The translations under genes were made by a program, and so were the position numbers. From assembly GCA_022448525.1 (NCBI GenBank), contig JAKVCX010000005.1, forward strand, positions 62,001-126,000: 64,000 bases of DNA, read 5' to 3'. Below are positions 18,035 to 28,080 of this stretch, piece after piece; position 1 is the stretch's first letter; each line of letters opens with the position of its first letter. The DNA is from Tenacibaculum sp. Its GTDB lineage: Bacteria > Bacteroidota > Bacteroidia > Flavobacteriales > Flavobacteriaceae. The notes below the pieces were generated by a model. The model was given only the letters and a program-made list of their open reading frames with translations. It was not told where the DNA came from and made no database searches.

Positions 18035-19903
18035 TTATTTCAATCGTTCTAAAGTAAGATCATCTTTATATCGAACAATAAATAAACCTCTATTACTGTA
18101 GGATCCAAATAACTTTTTATTGAAGTCGAATTTATTTTCTAATCTCATCGAAACACCTTCCTTATAAGTATCGGTTAAATCTTCTCCAGATGCCATTCTG
18201 ATTAAAACATCATAAGTCAAATCGAAACCTCTTATGGCATATTCAGAAGGAATATCTTTATTTCTTTTCTTGTAATGCTTAAAGAAGTTCTTAAGATTTT
18301 GATCATTCTCGTCAGAGTAATTATCTGTTACATATGTAAAGTCGATTCTAGCCAACGTGTTATTGTTTATGTAATCGTAAGCCGGAGTTTTGTCGATTGT
18401 GAATACTTGTGCAGTTACATCTTCTGGTAAAACAACCATGCTATTTATGGCATCAGCGATATAAGACTTTTCATCTGAAGTTAAAATAATCCAGTTATGA
18501 ACTTTTGGCTTCATTTTATCAGTAAAACGCTCTTTCTTAATGTAATTATTTTCAGGTTTTAGAGTAACGATACTTTTAATTGAATCATTTTTTTCAAATT
18601 GTTTTTCTAAAAATTCTAATTGTGCATCTGATTGTTTGGAACCATCACTAACAATGAAAATCGTTTCTCCGTTATAAATTTCATTCAAATACTCTACTAA
18701 AAAACCACTGTGTGTGTCTTTATCAGGAGCAGATTTTATAATTCTAGATGAAGAAAATTCATCTTGATTATTTGAAAAGTGAGGAAAAACGACAGGCACG
18801 TTTACGTCATCAGCTACTTTATCCACTTGTCCAGAGTAAAATGGTCCGATAACGACATCAACATTTTCTAGTTTATCTTCAGCTAAAATTTTCTCTACTT
18901 CCTTTCCTCTATTTCCAGTATCAAATACAGAAACATCTACTTGAATCCCACTTTTTTTAATAGAATCTAAGGCCAATTCTGCACCAAGATAAAAGTCTGT
19001 TACCATGTTAGCAACTCTTGCGCTACCACCATTTTTTGTGTCAAAAATATCTTCGCTAGCAATGCTATCGTATTCTTGAGCTTTGAAAGGTAATAGAAAA
19101 GCTAATTTAATTGGTTCGGTTACAGCAATCGTGTCTATATATATTGCTGAATTGTCAGAAGTCAACTTTTCTTCAATTGGACGAATTCTTAACACCTGTC
19201 CGATTGAAAGATTATTATCAGCTATTTCAGGGAATTCAGGATTTAAATCTATTAATTCCTGTTTTGTGATATTATAAAATCTTGTCAAGCTATAAACCGT
19301 TTCTTTTGGTTTAACAATATGCGTAACATGATTTTTTAAATCTTCTTCTCGTGTAATATAAATAACCTTTTTCTCAGCTACTTTTACCTTTATTTCCTGA
19401 CCAACACTTAGTAAGTTATCTTTAATTTTAGGAAACTCCGGATTTAGTTTAATTAATTCGTCTTTGCTAATGTTATAAGTTTTCGTTAAACGATAAACAG
19501 TTTCACCAGGTTGTACAATATGAGTTTTATACTCATAAACGGTACGAACAATTTGAGTTGAGTCTGGAACATTTTTAACTTCATCAACTTCCTCTTTAAT
19601 TGTTTCCTCCGATGTTTCTTCTGTTTTGGTTACAACTTCCTCGTCTTTATTAGGTTCTTGAATTAAAGGTATTGTTTTCTTAAATTCTGGATTCGGAATT
19701 ACTATTGTACTATTTGCGGCAGGGTTTGTACCTACGTCTGGATTTAACCTATCTAAGTCTTCCGTTTTTACATTGATTCTTTCAGCAATGTCTCTCATTG
19801 TTTCTCCCTCTTTTACCTGGTAAGAAATATATCTTTTTTGTTGACTACAAGAAACTAATACTGCTAAAACAAATGTAATAGCCCAAAATTTTATTTTATT
19901 CAT
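18035..19903 (-). CDS. LysM and periplasmic-binding-fold lipoprotein
   Basis: A 622-residue predicted lipoprotein: the N terminus runs into a lipobox ending VLVSC at residues 15-19. Three LysM-like repeats follow (YQVKEGETMRDIAERI; HIVQPGETVYRLTKTY; HIVKPKETVYSLTRFY), each ending in a LNP(D/E) motif, within the first 240 residues. The rest, from IKLAFLLPFKAQEYDSIA on, resembles type 1 periplasmic binding folds of amino-acid receptors. LysM domains bind peptidoglycan, so the protein probably links outer membrane and cell wall, possibly sensing or holding a ligand. No transporter genes lie beside it. The 49 bases upstream hold no clear promoter. Confidence 0.85.
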   Translation of the reverse strand: MNKIKFWAITFVLAVLVSCSQQKRYISYQVKEGETMRDIAERINVKTEDLDRLNPDVGTNPAANSTIVIPNPEFKKTIPLIQEPNKDEEVVTKTEETSEETIKEEVDEVKNVPDSTQIVRTVYEYKTHIVQPGETVYRLTKTYNISKDELIKLNPEFPKIKDNLLSVGQEIKVKVAEKKVIYITREEDLKNHVTHIVKPKETVYSLTRFYNITKQELIDLNPEFPEIADNNLSIGQVLRIRPIEEKLTSDNSAIYIDTIAVTEPIKLAFLLPFKAQEYDSIASEDIFDTKNGGSARVANMVTDFYLGAELALDSIKKSGIQVDVSVFDTGNRGKEVEKILAEDKLENVDVVIGPFYSGQVDKVADDVNVPVVFPHFSNNQDEFSSSRIIKSAPDKDTHSGFLVEYLNEIYNGETIFIVSDGSKQSDAQLEFLEKQFEKNDSIKSIVTLKPENNYIKKERFTDKMKPKVHNWIILTSDEKSYIADAINSMVVLPEDVTAQVFTIDKTPAYDYINNNTLARIDFTYVTDNYSDENDQNLKNFFKHYKKRNKDIPSEYAIRGFDLTYDVLIRMASGEDLTDTYKEGVSMRLENKFDFNKKLFGSYSNRGLFIVRYKDDLTLERLK

Positions 19904-19952
19904 ATAACTTTCTTTAAACTAAAACTGAGATGGTTTATTTTTAATTAAATTA

Positions 19953-21488
19953 TTATTCCCATTCAATAGTTGCAGGAGGTTTAGAACTAATATCGTAAAC
20001 AACTCTATTCACTCCTTTAACGTTATTTATTATTTTATTAGATGTTTTTTGTAAAAACTCATAAGGTAAATTTACCCAGTCAGCAGTCATACCATCAGTA
20101 CTTTCAACCGCTCTTAGAGCAACTACTTTTTCATAAGTTCTTTCATCTCCCATAACACCAACAGAGTTCACTGGCAATAAAATTGCACCAGCTTGCCATA
20201 CGTCGTTGTATAATCCGCTTTCTTTTAAACCATCTATAAAAATAGCATCCACTTCTTGCAAAATACGAACTTTTTCTGAAGTGATATCTCCTAAAATTCG
20301 AATTGCTAAACCAGGACCAGGGAATGGATGTCTTCCTAATAACTCCTTATCAATTCCCATTGAGGCTCCGACGCGTCTTACTTCATCTTTAAAAATCATA
20401 CGTAATGGCTCAACAACTTGAAGCTTCATAAAGTCAGGTAAACCACCTACGTTATGATGACTTTTAATTGTAGCAGAAGGACCTCCATTAACTGAAACTG
20501 ATTCAATTACATCAGGATAAATTGTTCCTTGAGCTAACCATTTTGCATTTTCTACTTTAGCAGCTTCATCATCGAACACTTCGATAAATACTCTTCCAAT
20601 TGTTTTTCTTTTTGTTTCTGGGTCACTTATTCCGTCCAAAGCTGATAAAAAACGTTCAGATGCATCTACACCTTTAACGTTTAATCCCATTCCTTCGTAT
20701 TGCTTAAGTACATTTTCGTACTCATTTTTTCTTAGAAGGCCATTATTAACAAAAATACAATGTAAGTTTTGTCCAATAGCTTTGTGAAGTAAAACACCCG
20801 CTACTGTAGAATCTACACCACCAGATAAACCTAAAATAACTTTATCATCACCAATCTTTTCTTTTAATCCATTCACTGTTGACTCTACAAAAGAGTTTGG
20901 TGTCCATTGCTGTTCTAAGCCTGCTATATCAACTAAAAAGTTCTTTAATAGTTGAGTTCCGTCAGTAGAATGATAAACTTCTGGATGAAATTGTATTGCA
21001 TATGTAGTTTCTCCTTCAATTTTATAGGCAGCATTTTCCACATCATGAGTACTAGCTAATAAAACCCCATTTTCAGGTAAGTTCTTAATAGTGTCTGAAT
21101 GACTCATCCAAACTTGACTTCCAGTAGAAATGTTTTTGAAAAAAGCTTCATTGTCCTTTACGAAAGAAAGATTAGCTCTACCATACTCGCGAGTATTTGA
21201 AGGAGCCACTAATCCTCCAGAAAAATGTGCTAGATACTGAGCTCCGTAACAAACTGCTAATAAAGGTTTTTTCCCTCTAATCTCAGATAAGTCTGGATGT
21301 GGAGCTTCTTCTGACCTTACAGAGTATGGACTACCCGATAAGATCACAGCTTTAAAATTATCTATATTGTTTGGAATTTTATTGAAAGGGTGAATCTCAC
21401 AATAAATATTTAATTCTCTTACACGGCGCGCAATTAATTGCGTGTATTGCGAACCGAAATCTAAAATAAGTACGTTGTGTTGTTGCAT
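19953..21488 (-). CDS. guaA: GMP synthase (glutamine-hydrolysing)
   Basis: GuaA turns XMP into GMP with ATP and glutamine. With the start at 21,488 the protein has 511 residues. The glutaminase part has LLAVCYGAQ with the nucleophile C80 and [11 protein letters not shown] with the His and Glu of the triad. The synthetase half has the PP-loop GLSGGVDST and the C-terminal dimerisation domain ending in KPPATIEWE. The frame extends two codons further to a TTG, but the ATG is preferred because family members begin MQQ or similar. An inverted repeat lies right at the start. Confidence 0.97.
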   Translation of the reverse strand: MQQHNVLILDFGSQYTQLIARRVRELNIYCEIHPFNKIPNNIDNFKAVILSGSPYSVRSEEAPHPDLSEIRGKKPLLAVCYGAQYLAHFSGGLVAPSNTREYGRANLSFVKDNEAFFKNISTGSQVWMSHSDTIKNLPENGVLLASTHDVENAAYKIEGETTYAIQFHPEVYHSTDGTQLLKNFLVDIAGLEQQWTPNSFVESTVNGLKEKIGDDKVILGLSGGVDSTVAGVLLHKAIGQNLHCIFVNNGLLRKNEYENVLKQYEGMGLNVKGVDASERFLSALDGISDPETKRKTIGRVFIEVFDDEAAKVENAKWLAQGTIYPDVIESVSVNGGPSATIKSHHNVGGLPDFMKLQVVEPLRMIFKDEVRRVGASMGIDKELLGRHPFPGPGLAIRILGDITSEKVRILQEVDAIFIDGLKESGLYNDVWQAGAILLPVNSVGVMGDERTYEKVVALRAVESTDGMTADWVNLPYEFLQKTSNKIINNVKGVNRVVYDISSKPPATIEWE

Positions 21489-21490
21489 CC

Positions 21491-21520
21491 GCAAAAATAA
21501 TAGTTTGATTTTATTTTTGC
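21491..21520. repeat. 10-base inverted repeat at the guaA start
   Basis: Arms GCAAAAATAA (21,491-21,500) and TTATTTTTGC (21,511-21,520) are exact inverse complements, 10 bases apart, and end 2 bases from the guaA ATG. It could be an operator or a weak terminator-attenuator hairpin. On the minus strand it also contains TATTTTTG, a -7 promoter match that would give a nearly leaderless guaA transcript. Function unknown. Confidence 0.5.
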
Positions 21521-21537
21521 TTGTATTTTTTTAGAAT

Positions 21538-22599
21538 TTAATATCGATATACAATTGCGTTAATATTCATACCCGCACCTACTGATGCTAAGATGATTAC
21601 ATCACCTTTATTTACGTTATGATTTTCAATTTTATTATTTAAAACCAAGTCGAGTAGAGTAGGTACAGTTGCAACTGAACTATTTCCTAACTTATGAATG
21701 CTCATTGGCATAATAAATTCTGGTACTGGTTTTTTATATAACCTGTAAAAACGTTTGATAATTGCTTCATCCATTTTTTCATTAGCCTGATGAATGAATA
21801 CTTTTTTTACTTCTGAAATATCAACATTACTTTTATCCAACGCAATTTTCATTGCATTTGGAACGTAAGTTAGCGCGAATTCATAAATTTTTCGCCCATA
21901 CATTTTGATGTATCGAACATTCGGGTCTTCATTCTTATCGTAGGAGTTACCAAAAAATAAATGATAAGCTTCTTTCTTTGCATACGTTTGTGATGCATGA
22001 CTTAGAATACCACTTTCCGTATTTTCTGATGCTTGAACGATACAAGCGCCAGCACCATCACTGTAAATCATAGAATCTCTATCGTGCTTATCAACAACTC
22101 TCGAAAGTGTTTCTGCTCCAATAACCAAAACTGTTTTTGCTATTTCGGCTTTTATGAAAGCTTTTGCTTGAATTACACCTTCAACCCAACCTGGACAACC
22201 AAAAAGAATGTCATATGCAACACAATTAGGATTATGAATACCTAATAAGTGTTTAACTCTAGTTGCTAAACTTGGCAATATATCGCTTTGAATAGCATTG
22301 TTTTTTACGTCTCCAAAGTTATGAGCAAAAATAATGTAGTCTATTTCTTCCGAATCGATTCCTGCGTTTTCAATAGCTTTTTCCGCAGCCAAATAACCCA
22401 AATCAGATGCATTGAAATGATCTTCGGCATATCGTCTTTCTTCGATACCGGTTATTGTTTTAAATTTTTGGATAATAACCGTATTTTCAGATTCAAAAGA
22501 TGAACCGTCTGCATTTAAAAATCGATTACCACTAAATTGTTTATTTTCTTTCTTAATGGTAGGAATATAACTACCGGTTCCAGTAATAACAGCTGTCAT
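21538..22599 (-). CDS. FabH-like 3-oxoacyl-ACP synthase III family protein
   Basis: A 353-residue thiolase-fold ketosynthase III. The Cys-His-Asn triad is visible: C135 in ILFGCPGW, H270 in VFIHQANEKM, and N306 in HKLGNSSVAT. The family condenses acyl-CoA primers with malonyl-ACP, or makes beta-ketoacids in special lipid pathways. The N-terminal half is longer than in housekeeping FabH, and no fab genes lie beside it, so it is more likely a specialised paralogue. It sits 49 bases upstream of guaA on the same strand. The substrate is unknown. Confidence 0.85.
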   Translation of the reverse strand: MTAVITGTGSYIPTIKKENKQFSGNRFLNADGSSFESENTVIIQKFKTITGIEERRYAEDHFNASDLGYLAAEKAIENAGIDSEEIDYIIFAHNFGDVKNNAIQSDILPSLATRVKHLLGIHNPNCVAYDILFGCPGWVEGVIQAKAFIKAEIAKTVLVIGAETLSRVVDKHDRDSMIYSDGAGACIVQASENTESGILSHASQTYAKKEAYHLFFGNSYDKNEDPNVRYIKMYGRKIYEFALTYVPNAMKIALDKSNVDISEVKKVFIHQANEKMDEAIIKRFYRLYKKPVPEFIMPMSIHKLGNSSVATVPTLLDLVLNNKIENHNVNKGDVIILASVGAGMNINAIVYRY

Positions 22600-22737
22600 G
22601 TAAATAAATATTAGGGCTTACTATAACAACAAATTAAAAGGATTTAGTGTGTATAACCTATTAATTATCAAAAGTATATTTTATTTTTATGAATCTACAA
22701 AAATACAATAGATGAAATTGGTTTATTCGTAAAAAAT

Positions 22738-22774
22738 AAAGGTTTTAAATACGATAATCGTATTTAAAACCTTT
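22738..22774 (-). terminator. hairpin terminator after cdd
   Basis: A perfect 17-base inverted repeat (22,738-22,754 and 22,758-22,774, loop TAA). On the minus strand the stem runs into a T-rich tract, as expected for termination downstream of cdd and ahead of the FabH-like gene. Confidence 0.88.
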
Positions 22775-22827
22775 TCGTTGTTGCGGTGTTTTAATAAAAA
22801 ACCACGTTGCTTTGTTATATTGTTAAA

Positions 22828-23310
22828 TTACAGGTAAGAGCTGTCAAATGAAAAAGGTAATAGAGATGCTAAAGACTTTACTTTCATTATTTTACCCGTT
22901 TCTCCCATGAAAATTATTTCAATTGGTTCCTTTTGATTGAATTCATATTCATATAATGCTTGTCTGCATGCACCACATGGTCCGACAGGGTTTTTTACTT
23001 CAACTTCAGAAGAAGCCGCAGTTATTGCAATTTTTTTAACTATCATATTAGGATATTTTGCTCCCGCACTCCAAATAGCAACTCTTTCGGCACACATTCC
23101 AGAAGGATAAGCTGCGTTCTCTTGATTACTTCCAGTTTCAATAATGCCGTTATCAAGCAATAACGCGGCTCCTACTTTAAATTTAGAGTAAGGAGCATAT
23201 GCCTTATTTCTAGCTTCTATAGCATGGTTCATTAGATTTTGTTCTTCTTCAGTTAGTTCAGAAACAAAATCATAAACATTTGCTTTTAATGAAAAATCGA
23301 TTTCTTTCAT
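22828..23310 (-). CDS. cdd: cytidine deaminase
   Basis: Cdd deaminates cytidine and deoxycytidine in pyrimidine salvage. Starting at the ATG at 23,310 the protein has 160 residues. The zinc site is visible as SGMCAERVA (Cys-Ala-Glu) and VGPCGACRQ (PCxxC), with YSKFKVGAALL before it. An in-frame TTG at 23,325 lies within the base of the upstream terminator and is unlikely to be used. It lies between porV and the FabH-like gene, with terminators on both sides, so it should be a separate transcription unit. Confidence 0.95.
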   Translation of the reverse strand: MKEIDFSLKANVYDFVSELTEEEQNLMNHAIEARNKAYAPYSKFKVGAALLLDNGIIETGSNQENAAYPSGMCAERVAIWSAGAKYPNMIVKKIAITAASSEVEVKNPVGPCGACRQALYEYEFNQKEPIEIIFMGETGKIMKVKSLASLLPFSFDSSYL

Positions 23311-23327
23311 AAATATTAAGGTCAAAA

Positions 23328-23349
23328 AAAGCAGTCCTTAGACTGCTTT
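23328..23349 (-). terminator. hairpin terminator after porV
   Basis: Inverted repeat AAAGCAGTC / GACTGCTTT with a CTTA loop. Read on the minus strand it ends in a run of six Ts, consistent with termination of porV transcription just ahead of cdd. Confidence 0.85.
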
Positions 23350-23378
23350 AAAATTTGTACTAATATACGAAAACACTA

Positions 23379-24476
23379 TTAATAGTCATCGTAAATTTCT
23401 CCTATATCAAACGCTAATGAAAAGCGTAATGTATTTTCTAATGGATTATTTACATCAGAAGTATTAATTAAGTAAGATAAATCAACAGAGAAAGCTTGAG
23501 CTGTAAATCCTGCACCCATTGTAAAGAATTTTCTGTTTCCTTTTTCTTCGCTTTCATTAAAATAACCAGCTCTTAAGGCAAAGGCATTGTTATACATGTA
23601 TTCAGCACCAAGTGACCAGTTAACTTCTTGTAATTCTTCACTAAAACTTCTATCACCTAAAGATGTAAACATTCCTTCGAACCATCCTCTTGTAGATCTA
23701 GATCCACTTGATGGTACTAAAAGTTTTCTAAATTCAACATTAACACCTAAAGTATTATAGTCATCAAAAATGAAATCGAATCCACCACCTAGTTTTCCTA
23801 TTGTAGGAATAAAGTTCTCTTCACCAGGAGTGTATTCTACTTTTGGTCCAATGTTAGCTACATTTACACCAATTCTATATCGTCCGTTGAAAGTTCCATA
23901 ATTTTCTTCATCTGATTGGTAGTACGCACCAATATCAACTGCGAAAGAGTTTACAGCTTCTAATGAGTTATTATCAACATCTAAATTAGAGTTAATATAT
24001 TTTAAACCAACTGCCATTGAAAAGCGTTCGCTTAATTTTAAAGAATAATATCCAGATAATGCAAATTCACTTGGATTGATAGTTCCTGTGCTATTACCAC
24101 TGTTATCAGTTAAATCAATTCTTCCTAAAGAGAAATATTTAAAGTCTACTCCCCAAGCACTATTTTCACTAAATCTATTTACTACAGAAAGGTTTCCAGC
24201 AAAGATATCATCAGTTAAATTACGTAACCAAGGCACATAACTTACACCTACACTCAATTTACTATCATTAAATGCGATTTTGGCAGGGTTATGAAATAAA
24301 GAGAATGCATCTGGAGATGATGCTACACCAATTTCACCCATACCACCCGCTCTTGCATCTGAGCTAATTTGAAGGAAAGGAACAGAAGTTGTTATTGATC
24401 CTTCATTAACTTGTCCTCTTAAATTGAATCCTAAAAAAGTGAACAATAATAACGTTAATGTTGTTGATTTTTTCAT
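23379..24476 (-). CDS. porV: type IX secretion system protein PorV (LptO)
   Basis: An outer-membrane beta-barrel of the PorV/LptO family, 365 residues from the ATG at 24,476. It begins with a signal peptide and a family-typical mature N terminus (VPFLQISSDARAGGMGEIGVA), followed by alternating strand pattern to the C-terminal end. PorV carries T9SS cargo from the translocon to the PorU sortase. It follows porU by about 40 bases on the same strand. An in-frame ATG at 24,491 is also possible, but it is only a few bases from a -7 promoter box, so the inner start is preferred. Confidence 0.95.
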   Translation of the reverse strand: MKKSTTLTLLLFTFLGFNLRGQVNEGSITTSVPFLQISSDARAGGMGEIGVASSPDAFSLFHNPAKIAFNDSKLSVGVSYVPWLRNLTDDIFAGNLSVVNRFSENSAWGVDFKYFSLGRIDLTDNSGNSTGTINPSEFALSGYYSLKLSERFSMAVGLKYINSNLDVDNNSLEAVNSFAVDIGAYYQSDEENYGTFNGRYRIGVNVANIGPKVEYTPGEENFIPTIGKLGGGFDFIFDDYNTLGVNVEFRKLLVPSSGSRSTRGWFEGMFTSLGDRSFSEELQEVNWSLGAEYMYNNAFALRAGYFNESEEKGNRKFFTMGAGFTAQAFSVDLSYLINTSDVNNPLENTLRFSLAFDIGEIYDDY

Positions 24477-24499
24477 TTTAGATTTTAACATTGTTTTGG

Positions 24500-24507
24500 C
24501 AAATATA
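24500..24507 (-). promoter_or_regulatory. -7 promoter element for porV
   Basis: TATATTTG on the minus strand, an exact TAnnTTTG, in the gap between porU and porV and about 24 bases before the porV ATG. No clear TTTG -33 box is seen. It suggests porV can be transcribed apart from porU. Confidence 0.5.
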
Positions 24508-24515
24508 TAATTTTA

Positions 24516-27500
24516 TTATAGTATAACGAGTTTCTCGTATTTTTCAGATGTCAAATTACTGACTGTTGATTTTACTTTTAACTTGTACAAATACACACCT
24601 TTTCCAATTTTATTTCCAAAATCATCTAAGCCATTCCAGTTTATTGTTCTAGATAAACCACCTGCGGTTTGAACTGTTTGATTAATGGTTTTGACTAATT
24701 TCCCAGAAATTGTAAATACTTGAACTTGCACCTCCAGAGGCTCGTTAGGTTTATTATGGTTGAACCAGAACTCAGTATAGTTTGTAAAGGGATTTGGATA
24801 ATTTAAAACATTTTCCAAAACTAATTTGGTATCACTTACAACCTCAAAGGTTAACGTAGCTTCAGATGAATTATTATATGTGTCCCAAGCTTTTATTTTA
24901 ATAGTATGTGTTCCTACTGATAAATCTCTAAGTGGGTAATTAACAACGCCTTTCGTAAAATCATCTAGTTCCGTTTCATAAAAGTCGTTCAATATGATTG
25001 GTTCTGATTGATTATCATCTATAATGGCTACAATATCATGATCAACTGCTGTTATGGAAGTGTTGATTCCACTAATGTCAGATAGTTTTACAATCAAATT
25101 GGGCGAAGTATTTGTTGTGCCTCCGTCAATAAAGGATTCATCATTCATGAAAAGTTGAATTTCTGGTCCAATAACATCGGTGGGAGCATTATCGTTAATA
25201 CCTCCAACAATGGCATCCAAATTTATCCCTGATTTATCAATAGTTTGATTTTCCCCATAGAAACTAATTTTGGCATTTCCATATGTAATTTTAATATCTT
25301 TAGGAACTATAAATTCAAAGCTAAAAGTTCCATTTTGTACGGACGATTTTCCTCGGAATATTTTACTTTCCTGTGAATCAAATGTATTGATGATTCCGAA
25401 ACCATCGTTATCTAAAGTATTTTTATCAATTGGTTTGTCAAATATTGTAGTAAATACTGTTCCATTAAAGTTGTTAAGAGGAGTACCAGAATTATCTGTA
25501 ACAATTCCATCAATTTTAATTCGAGATAACGCTTTTAAAGTGTCAACGGGTTGACTAATTGGAACATCATTAATTCTGCTTACTCTAATATCTGGTTTTG
25601 GAATAGCTAACTTCATTGCTGGGTCTCCGAAATAATAAATGAAAAATCGCTGACTACTTGAAGTCTCATTTTTAGTTTTTATCAGATTTGTAGAAATGGC
25701 ATCATCAGCATTGTCAAAATCTAGAACGTATTGAGTTAACTCTTTATTGAAAGCTTCTCCAAGTGAGATAAAAACATCTCTTGTAGTAGTAATCATGCTT
25801 ACCGCTCCACCATTTGAATTCAAAAATAATTGTTCTCCAGCAGTATCCCGTAAAGGGTTGTCAAATCGGGAAAATTCACAAGTTACTGTAATAAATAGAG
25901 GTAAATTGTTGTTGTTGAATTCTTGTATTTGTGGAATTTCAAGGATTCTTTCAGCAGCTAATCCATCTTCCCCACCATGACCAAAATAATCCAATACTAA
26001 AGTTCCTTTTTCAATAGCATTTGTAATGGCATTTTTAACTTGTGGGTAACGTTCACCACCTGAGGAGTTTTCTTGTTTGAAGGCATCCGCGTAAATTTTA
26101 TTTACGTTGAATATTGGTTTGTACTTTTTTATGCTGTCAGCCACTTCCTCTAAACCTGATTGTAAAGTAGCATCGGTTGAAACATCTATATCATCAGCTA
26201 CTAGAGTTACAGTGTTTCTCCAATCACCAAAAGAAGAAGTGTCATAATATTTTAAAATTTTATTGACAACCTGATTTGCTTGTTGAACAGTGGTAACAGG
26301 AATTCTTCCAGAACTTATGTCGATGTCGTCACTTCCTAACATTCTACCATCGTTATCATCAATCATTACAAAATAGTCATCTGTAACATATGAAGAAACT
26401 AAATCAAAACTTTGAATTGCATGAAATGTTGGGACTATATTATTGTTACTTGAAATTCGATCTTTAAAATCGTAAGAAGAGTCTCCAAAAAAACACACAT
26501 ACTTTAATGTATTACCTGTAGAATTATCGTGGAGGTATTTTATGAAATCCCTTATTCCAGTTATGTCTTTACTTCCTGAAGAAAACTCATTGTAGATTTC
26601 AGATAATAATACAACTCTAGAGTTAAGATTACTGTTTGCTTGATGATAATCGGCTAACCTCTTTGCTTCACTGAATAATTCTTGATTCGTAATTACCAGG
26701 TATTCTATATTCGAAAGTGCGTGTAAATTTTGATTTGTAACAGTTCTTTCTTGTATTTGTTTTGGACTATAGAAATCATTCTCATTAAGAAGAACATATT
26801 CGCTTAAATTTCCTCCATTAGATTTAAATAAGAATTGGTCTGCTGACGTAGATTCGTTTTGAATGTTTACAATATTAATTGGATCTGAAACATTCCAAAC
26901 TTGGAATACATCCGTTGCGTTTGAAATAGTATATTCAACAATTCCGGCTGATTTTGCTTCTGCAAAACTTCTGAATGTAAATTGTTTTCCAGAAGATGTT
27001 AAATTTTTCTTTCCTACTATTTCAATGTAGTCCAAAAATGACCTTGCGGAAGGATTTCCATTGTTATTATAATCAATTCGTACGCTTACCGAACTAGAAG
27101 GAGTACTAGAAAAAGTACTTTGTCCATATCGTGCCAGTCCAGATGAAGTGGAATTAGAAACAGGAGGGAAGCTAATAGATGAAGAACTTGTTCCATTAAC
27201 CGTAATATTCATATTGGATGATGTTGAAGATTGAGCTACCGCTGTTACTTTAACACTTATACTAGATCCTGTTTGTGCATTTTCAAATGGTATAGAAAAA
27301 TTTTGAGAGTTATTAACTGAAAAGTTTTCGCCAAACCATAATCTTCCTACTGCTAGGAGATTTGTGTTCTCTTTTTCGTAAAAAACAAAGTCATCAAAAG
27401 TACTTATAGATGTAGTTGAACCCCCTGTTAGTATTGGACTATCAGTAATTCTTTTACCAGGAGTGTCAGCTACTGTGATAAAATAATAAGCTTCTTCGTT

Positions 27501-27896
27501 ATATATGTTCTGAATGTGTGAGGCAGTTTCGTTCAAAATATTTGTTTCCCAACTGTGAGGACCAATACCATAAAATAAAATATAATCGTCACTATTAAAA
27601 GAGCCATCATTCTCACCACGAACAAAAATTGCATTTTCTTGCAAGTCATTATATCGAAAATCTGAAGCAAATTCTGGTAAAGTTTTGCCTCCATTCCCAT
27701 AAATTTTTATATTTCGAGGATCAATGTTATTAGTGTTAATACCCAAATTTCTTAAGAATGTGGCGTCAATTCTGAAAACACCTGTGGTATCGATAGCAAA
27801 TTTATGCCAAGTTCCATTAAAAAGGACAGAGTTGGTAGTTTGGCTAACGCCGATAAAACTAATGAGTAATATGGTAAGAAGTAAAAGTCTTTTCAT
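24516..27896 (-). CDS. porU: type IX secretion system sortase PorU
   Basis: PorU is the cell-surface C25-type cysteine protease that removes the C-terminal domain of T9SS cargo and joins the cargo to LPS. The 1126-residue protein has a signal peptide ending near IGVSQ, a gingipain-like centre with catalytic H640 in YFGHGGEDG and C673 in TVTCEFSRF, and a C-terminal sorting-like domain (NYPNPFTNYTEF, then KIGKGVYLYKLKVKS). PorU keeps its own C-terminal domain in known systems. It lies directly ahead of porV and divergently from gldJ; the two start about 185 bases apart. Confidence 0.96.
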   Translation of the reverse strand: MKRLLLLTILLISFIGVSQTTNSVLFNGTWHKFAIDTTGVFRIDATFLRNLGINTNNIDPRNIKIYGNGGKTLPEFASDFRYNDLQENAIFVRGENDGSFNSDDYILFYGIGPHSWETNILNETASHIQNIYNEEAYYFITVADTPGKRITDSPILTGGSTTSISTFDDFVFYEKENTNLLAVGRLWFGENFSVNNSQNFSIPFENAQTGSSISVKVTAVAQSSTSSNMNITVNGTSSSSISFPPVSNSTSSGLARYGQSTFSSTPSSSVSVRIDYNNNGNPSARSFLDYIEIVGKKNLTSSGKQFTFRSFAEAKSAGIVEYTISNATDVFQVWNVSDPINIVNIQNESTSADQFLFKSNGGNLSEYVLLNENDFYSPKQIQERTVTNQNLHALSNIEYLVITNQELFSEAKRLADYHQANSNLNSRVVLLSEIYNEFSSGSKDITGIRDFIKYLHDNSTGNTLKYVCFFGDSSYDFKDRISSNNNIVPTFHAIQSFDLVSSYVTDDYFVMIDDNDGRMLGSDDIDISSGRIPVTTVQQANQVVNKILKYYDTSSFGDWRNTVTLVADDIDVSTDATLQSGLEEVADSIKKYKPIFNVNKIYADAFKQENSSGGERYPQVKNAITNAIEKGTLVLDYFGHGGEDGLAAERILEIPQIQEFNNNNLPLFITVTCEFSRFDNPLRDTAGEQLFLNSNGGAVSMITTTRDVFISLGEAFNKELTQYVLDFDNADDAISTNLIKTKNETSSSQRFFIYYFGDPAMKLAIPKPDIRVSRINDVPISQPVDTLKALSRIKIDGIVTDNSGTPLNNFNGTVFTTIFDKPIDKNTLDNDGFGIINTFDSQESKIFRGKSSVQNGTFSFEFIVPKDIKITYGNAKISFYGENQTIDKSGINLDAIVGGINDNAPTDVIGPEIQLFMNDESFIDGGTTNTSPNLIVKLSDISGINTSITAVDHDIVAIIDDNQSEPIILNDFYETELDDFTKGVVNYPLRDLSVGTHTIKIKAWDTYNNSSEATLTFEVVSDTKLVLENVLNYPNPFTNYTEFWFNHNKPNEPLEVQVQVFTISGKLVKTINQTVQTAGGLSRTINWNGLDDFGNKIGKGVYLYKLKVKSTVSNLTSEKYEKLVIL

Positions 27897-28080
27897 AAAT
27901 TCATTATAATAACGAAGTGGTTATTACGTTAGTATATCTTTTGCAAGATTACTTATAATAAAATGAAAAAACAATCGTTTAGAAATAGTATTTAGAACCT
28001 ATAATAAAATTATTATATTTATATAATTGAATTCAATGATAAATGTTGTAAATTGCCGGACCCTAAAATTAAGTAAATAC

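Noticed and set aside
21491..21500. guaA start at the TTG 21,494
   Set aside because: It falls within the inverted repeat and promoter box, and family members start at the ATG at 21,488.
25270..25980. Open frames antisense to porU
   Set aside because: They overlap porU entirely, have odd composition and no family resemblance.
28027..28080. Longer gldJ frame from TTG
   Set aside because: The extra 18 codons precede a complete lipoprotein signal peptide starting at the ATG 28,081.
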